DNA from: Sporothrix humicola
Lineage: Eukaryota > Ascomycota > Sordariomycetes > Ophiostomatales > Ophiostomataceae
NCBI GenBank assembly: GCA_021396245.1
Contig: WNYE01000103.1
Span: 62,001-126,000, forward strand
Direction of reading: 5' to 3'
Length of the DNA stretch: 64,000 nucleotides
Every line of letters starts with the position of its first letter. Positions within the stretch are counted from its first letter, which is position 1. Under the pieces are notes generated by a model that was not told where the DNA came from, ran no database searches, and worked only from the letters and a program-made list of their open reading frames with translations. This document shows, in pieces, positions 62,262 to 64,000 of the stretch. The position numbers and the translations under genes were made by a program.

Positions 62262-64000
62262 TTATTTGTCGCTGAGCTCCAACCGCTCGAGGTCTGCCTC
62301 GACACTAAGCAGCCCTATAGCGTAGTGCGGACGTTCCGACGACGTCAGCAGCAGTCGACCATCCACCTCTTCGATCTCCTGGATGCGGTCGGTGATGCGT
62401 CTCGGCCGGTTCCACATAGTCGACGCGGTCTCCTCCAGATCGGGCGGCGACTCGTACGGCGGGCCACGGTTGATGTTAGCAGCTTTGGTCCACCCGGCCT
62501 CACAGCCATTAGCGATCTGCCGTGCGGACTGCCACCCGGTCAGGCGAGCGACGTTATGCATACGCCGGACGGTCCAGTGTCTCTGCGCGGTATCCTGGTA
62601 CTGAACAGCGGCAACAAACAGCGGGAATGAGCTTTCGATAGAAACGCATCCGAGAAGTGTGCTGACGCTGGTCATGGTACTCATGTCCTCGCCTCCAATG
62701 CCCGCCACAATGCGTCCGATCTGGATGGCATAGGGCGCGGTCTGCTGCGCGGCCATGCCAGCAGCGACCATGGCGATTGGTGGCATGGCGGGATGGCAGC
62801 GGTGGAGAGCGATAAGCCCCATGTAGTAGTTCATCCAGACTCCGGCGATACTGTACGTGCGGTATTTCAGGGCCGGGCCAAAGGGGCTGTTCACAGGGGT
62901 GTCGAATTCGGGGCCGAGAGGGTCAAAGTCTGCACCGAGTTGGGCCCGGAAGACCTCGAAAGTCTGGCGAATCGTCTCCCACTCGTGCATGGCGGCGGCT
63001 GTGGCTGCTTCCAAGTCGAAGTCGTCTTGGCTGTCGCTCTGTGGTGAGACCTCAGGCGGCGGGCTGAAGCCTTTGGGGATCGTGACGCGGCCAGTGGACG
63101 GCATCATGCCCACAAAGCCGGGAGGTGACTGGCCCTGGCCGCCGCCAGGCGCATCAGGCCGCTTCATCTTCAGCTTACGGGACCGGTCCCAGTTGGAGAA
63201 GTTGCACAGGCGACCGAGAAGGAGCATCAGGTGATCGTAAGTGCCGTAGCTATTGAAAATGTTAGTGGGAGAACTTGCATCTTTCCGGCGTGTGGGGGTC
63301 ATGACTTACATAGCGTCGATCTTTCCGATCGGGGCACGAGGCGTGCACTGAGTCCAACAGCCATACTCCATGAGAAGAGGAGTGCCGCCGAGGATGCTCT
63401 GGTACACGTCCATCTTGCAGTACCACCAGAAGACATCCGCAATCAGCTCGTACGTCTCAATGTCTTTCTCGGTGTAATTTTGGGGAGCAGTCCAGGCGTG
63501 GGGCGCTGCCGAAGCCATCAGACCGGGCGAAGAAGCGTCATCGTAGGCGACTGGCAGGCCGGAGAGCTGGGCGACCAGTGCGGTGTCGACTTGGTCAATG
63601 TCTCGGTCGGCGACAATCGCGTTTCCAAATGGCTCCTCGCCCGTATCTGTTCCAAGGCTGTGGAGGAGTTGGCGTTGTTCACGCTTCAGGGCGACAATCT
63701 TCTTAGTCATGTCACGGATCGGAATCTCGCGCAGGATGGCCCTAGCACCCCATAGATGTTTGCACCACTTGTCGTGGTCCGAGTTCCAGACTTCGTAGAA
63801 GCCGAGCAGCATGGTCGCGGCCAGAGTTGCCGGCTGCACCCGCCGAGAAGGACTTCCGCAGTTGCGCGCAATACGCCGCAGGCTTAGATGGTAGTGCTTC
63901 ATCGACGCTGTGTGAGGTGCTCCTTGAAGTCTCGCCATTTGGAGGGAGCCGAGAGCGAGCATTGCTTGAAGCAGAGCAGGGTGGTTGAGAGCAATGATTG
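62262..64000 (-). CDS. Fungal transcription factor, C-terminal part, cut by the right edge
   Basis: Exons 63310-64000 (open at the window edge) and 62262-63249 join across a 60 bp intron (GTAAGT...AATAG), giving 559 residues with no start codon. The N-terminus, where a Zn2Cys6 cluster would lie, is outside. The visible part is the fungal-specific transcription-factor domain that often follows such clusters: HPALLQAMLALGSLQMARLQ, SMKHYHLSLRRIARN, LLGFYEVWNSDHDKWCKHLW, WWYCKMDVYQSILGG, and across the splice IYGTYDHLMLLLGRL. A Pro/Gly-rich linker (SPPGFVGMMPSTGRVTIPKG) separates it from a second helical part (NYYMGLIALHRCHPAMPP). It probably acts in the nucleus. The target genes cannot be inferred. 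The gene is convergent with the proteasome gene. Confidence 0.92.

Noticed and set aside
1..64000. tRNA, rRNA, CRISPR array, telomere repeats, intact transposon or secondary-metabolite cluster
   Set aside because: I read for B-box-like GGTTCGA words, spaced direct repeats, TTAGGG arrays, transposase or reverse-transcriptase motifs and PKS/NRPS/P450 motifs. Nothing convincing was found. The lone LaeA-like methyltransferase is not enough to call a cluster.

Overview
The window is nuclear DNA from a filamentous ascomycete, most likely a Sordariomycete-type fungus. The evidence is short GT-AG introns of 54-219 bp, Zn2Cys6 regulators with fungal-only C-terminal domains, a LaeA-like methyltransferase, a fungal polyubiquitin gene (Ser19/Asp24/Ser28), and GC-rich coding DNA separated by long AT-rich or pyrimidine-rich spacers. 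I could not determine the species. I saw no viral, bacterial or plasmid genes, rRNA, tRNA, CRISPR array or intact transposon.

Layout, left to right (most genes on the minus strand): the 5' part of an unrecognised gene leaving the left edge (1-391); an Apd1/Aim32-type ferredoxin-like protein (1503-2737); a Gpt2/Sct1-type glycerol-3-phosphate acyltransferase (5365-7941); a decayed gene relic with an internal duplication (10.77-11.25 kb, plus strand); an Etp1/BRAP2-type RING ubiquitin ligase (11596-14052); a four-unit polyubiquitin gene (15018-15935); a large glutamine-rich zinc-cluster regulator (19760-22612); a 10 kb gene desert; an arginine-rich hypothetical protein (32800-33882); mitochondrial Aim41 (35804-36427); a LaeA-like methyltransferase assembled here from ten exons (39380-41215); an 11.5 kb gene desert; type II PI 4-kinase Lsb6 (52741-55596); gamma-tubulin complex component GCP2 (56988-60111); proteasome subunit alpha-5 on the plus strand (60733-61751); and the C-terminal part of a fungal transcription factor leaving the right edge (62262-64000).

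The genes do not form one pathway. They are ordinary housekeeping functions (lipid synthesis, ubiquitin-proteasome, phosphoinositide signalling, microtubule nucleation, mitochondria) mixed with three regulators. Gene density, about 13 genes in 64 kb, is low. Almost all genes share the minus strand, and two deserts make up a third of the window.

I found no clear new biological system. The points most worth following are: the intron-dense methyltransferase with two 14-nt exons; a 13-nt exon in the proteasome gene; a GC-AG intron in GCP2; serine codon-family switches between the four ubiquitin repeats; the wide last spacing of the zinc cluster; a 9-mer repeated six times in spacer DNA; and the two deserts, one of which holds a promoter-like signature with no gene after it.
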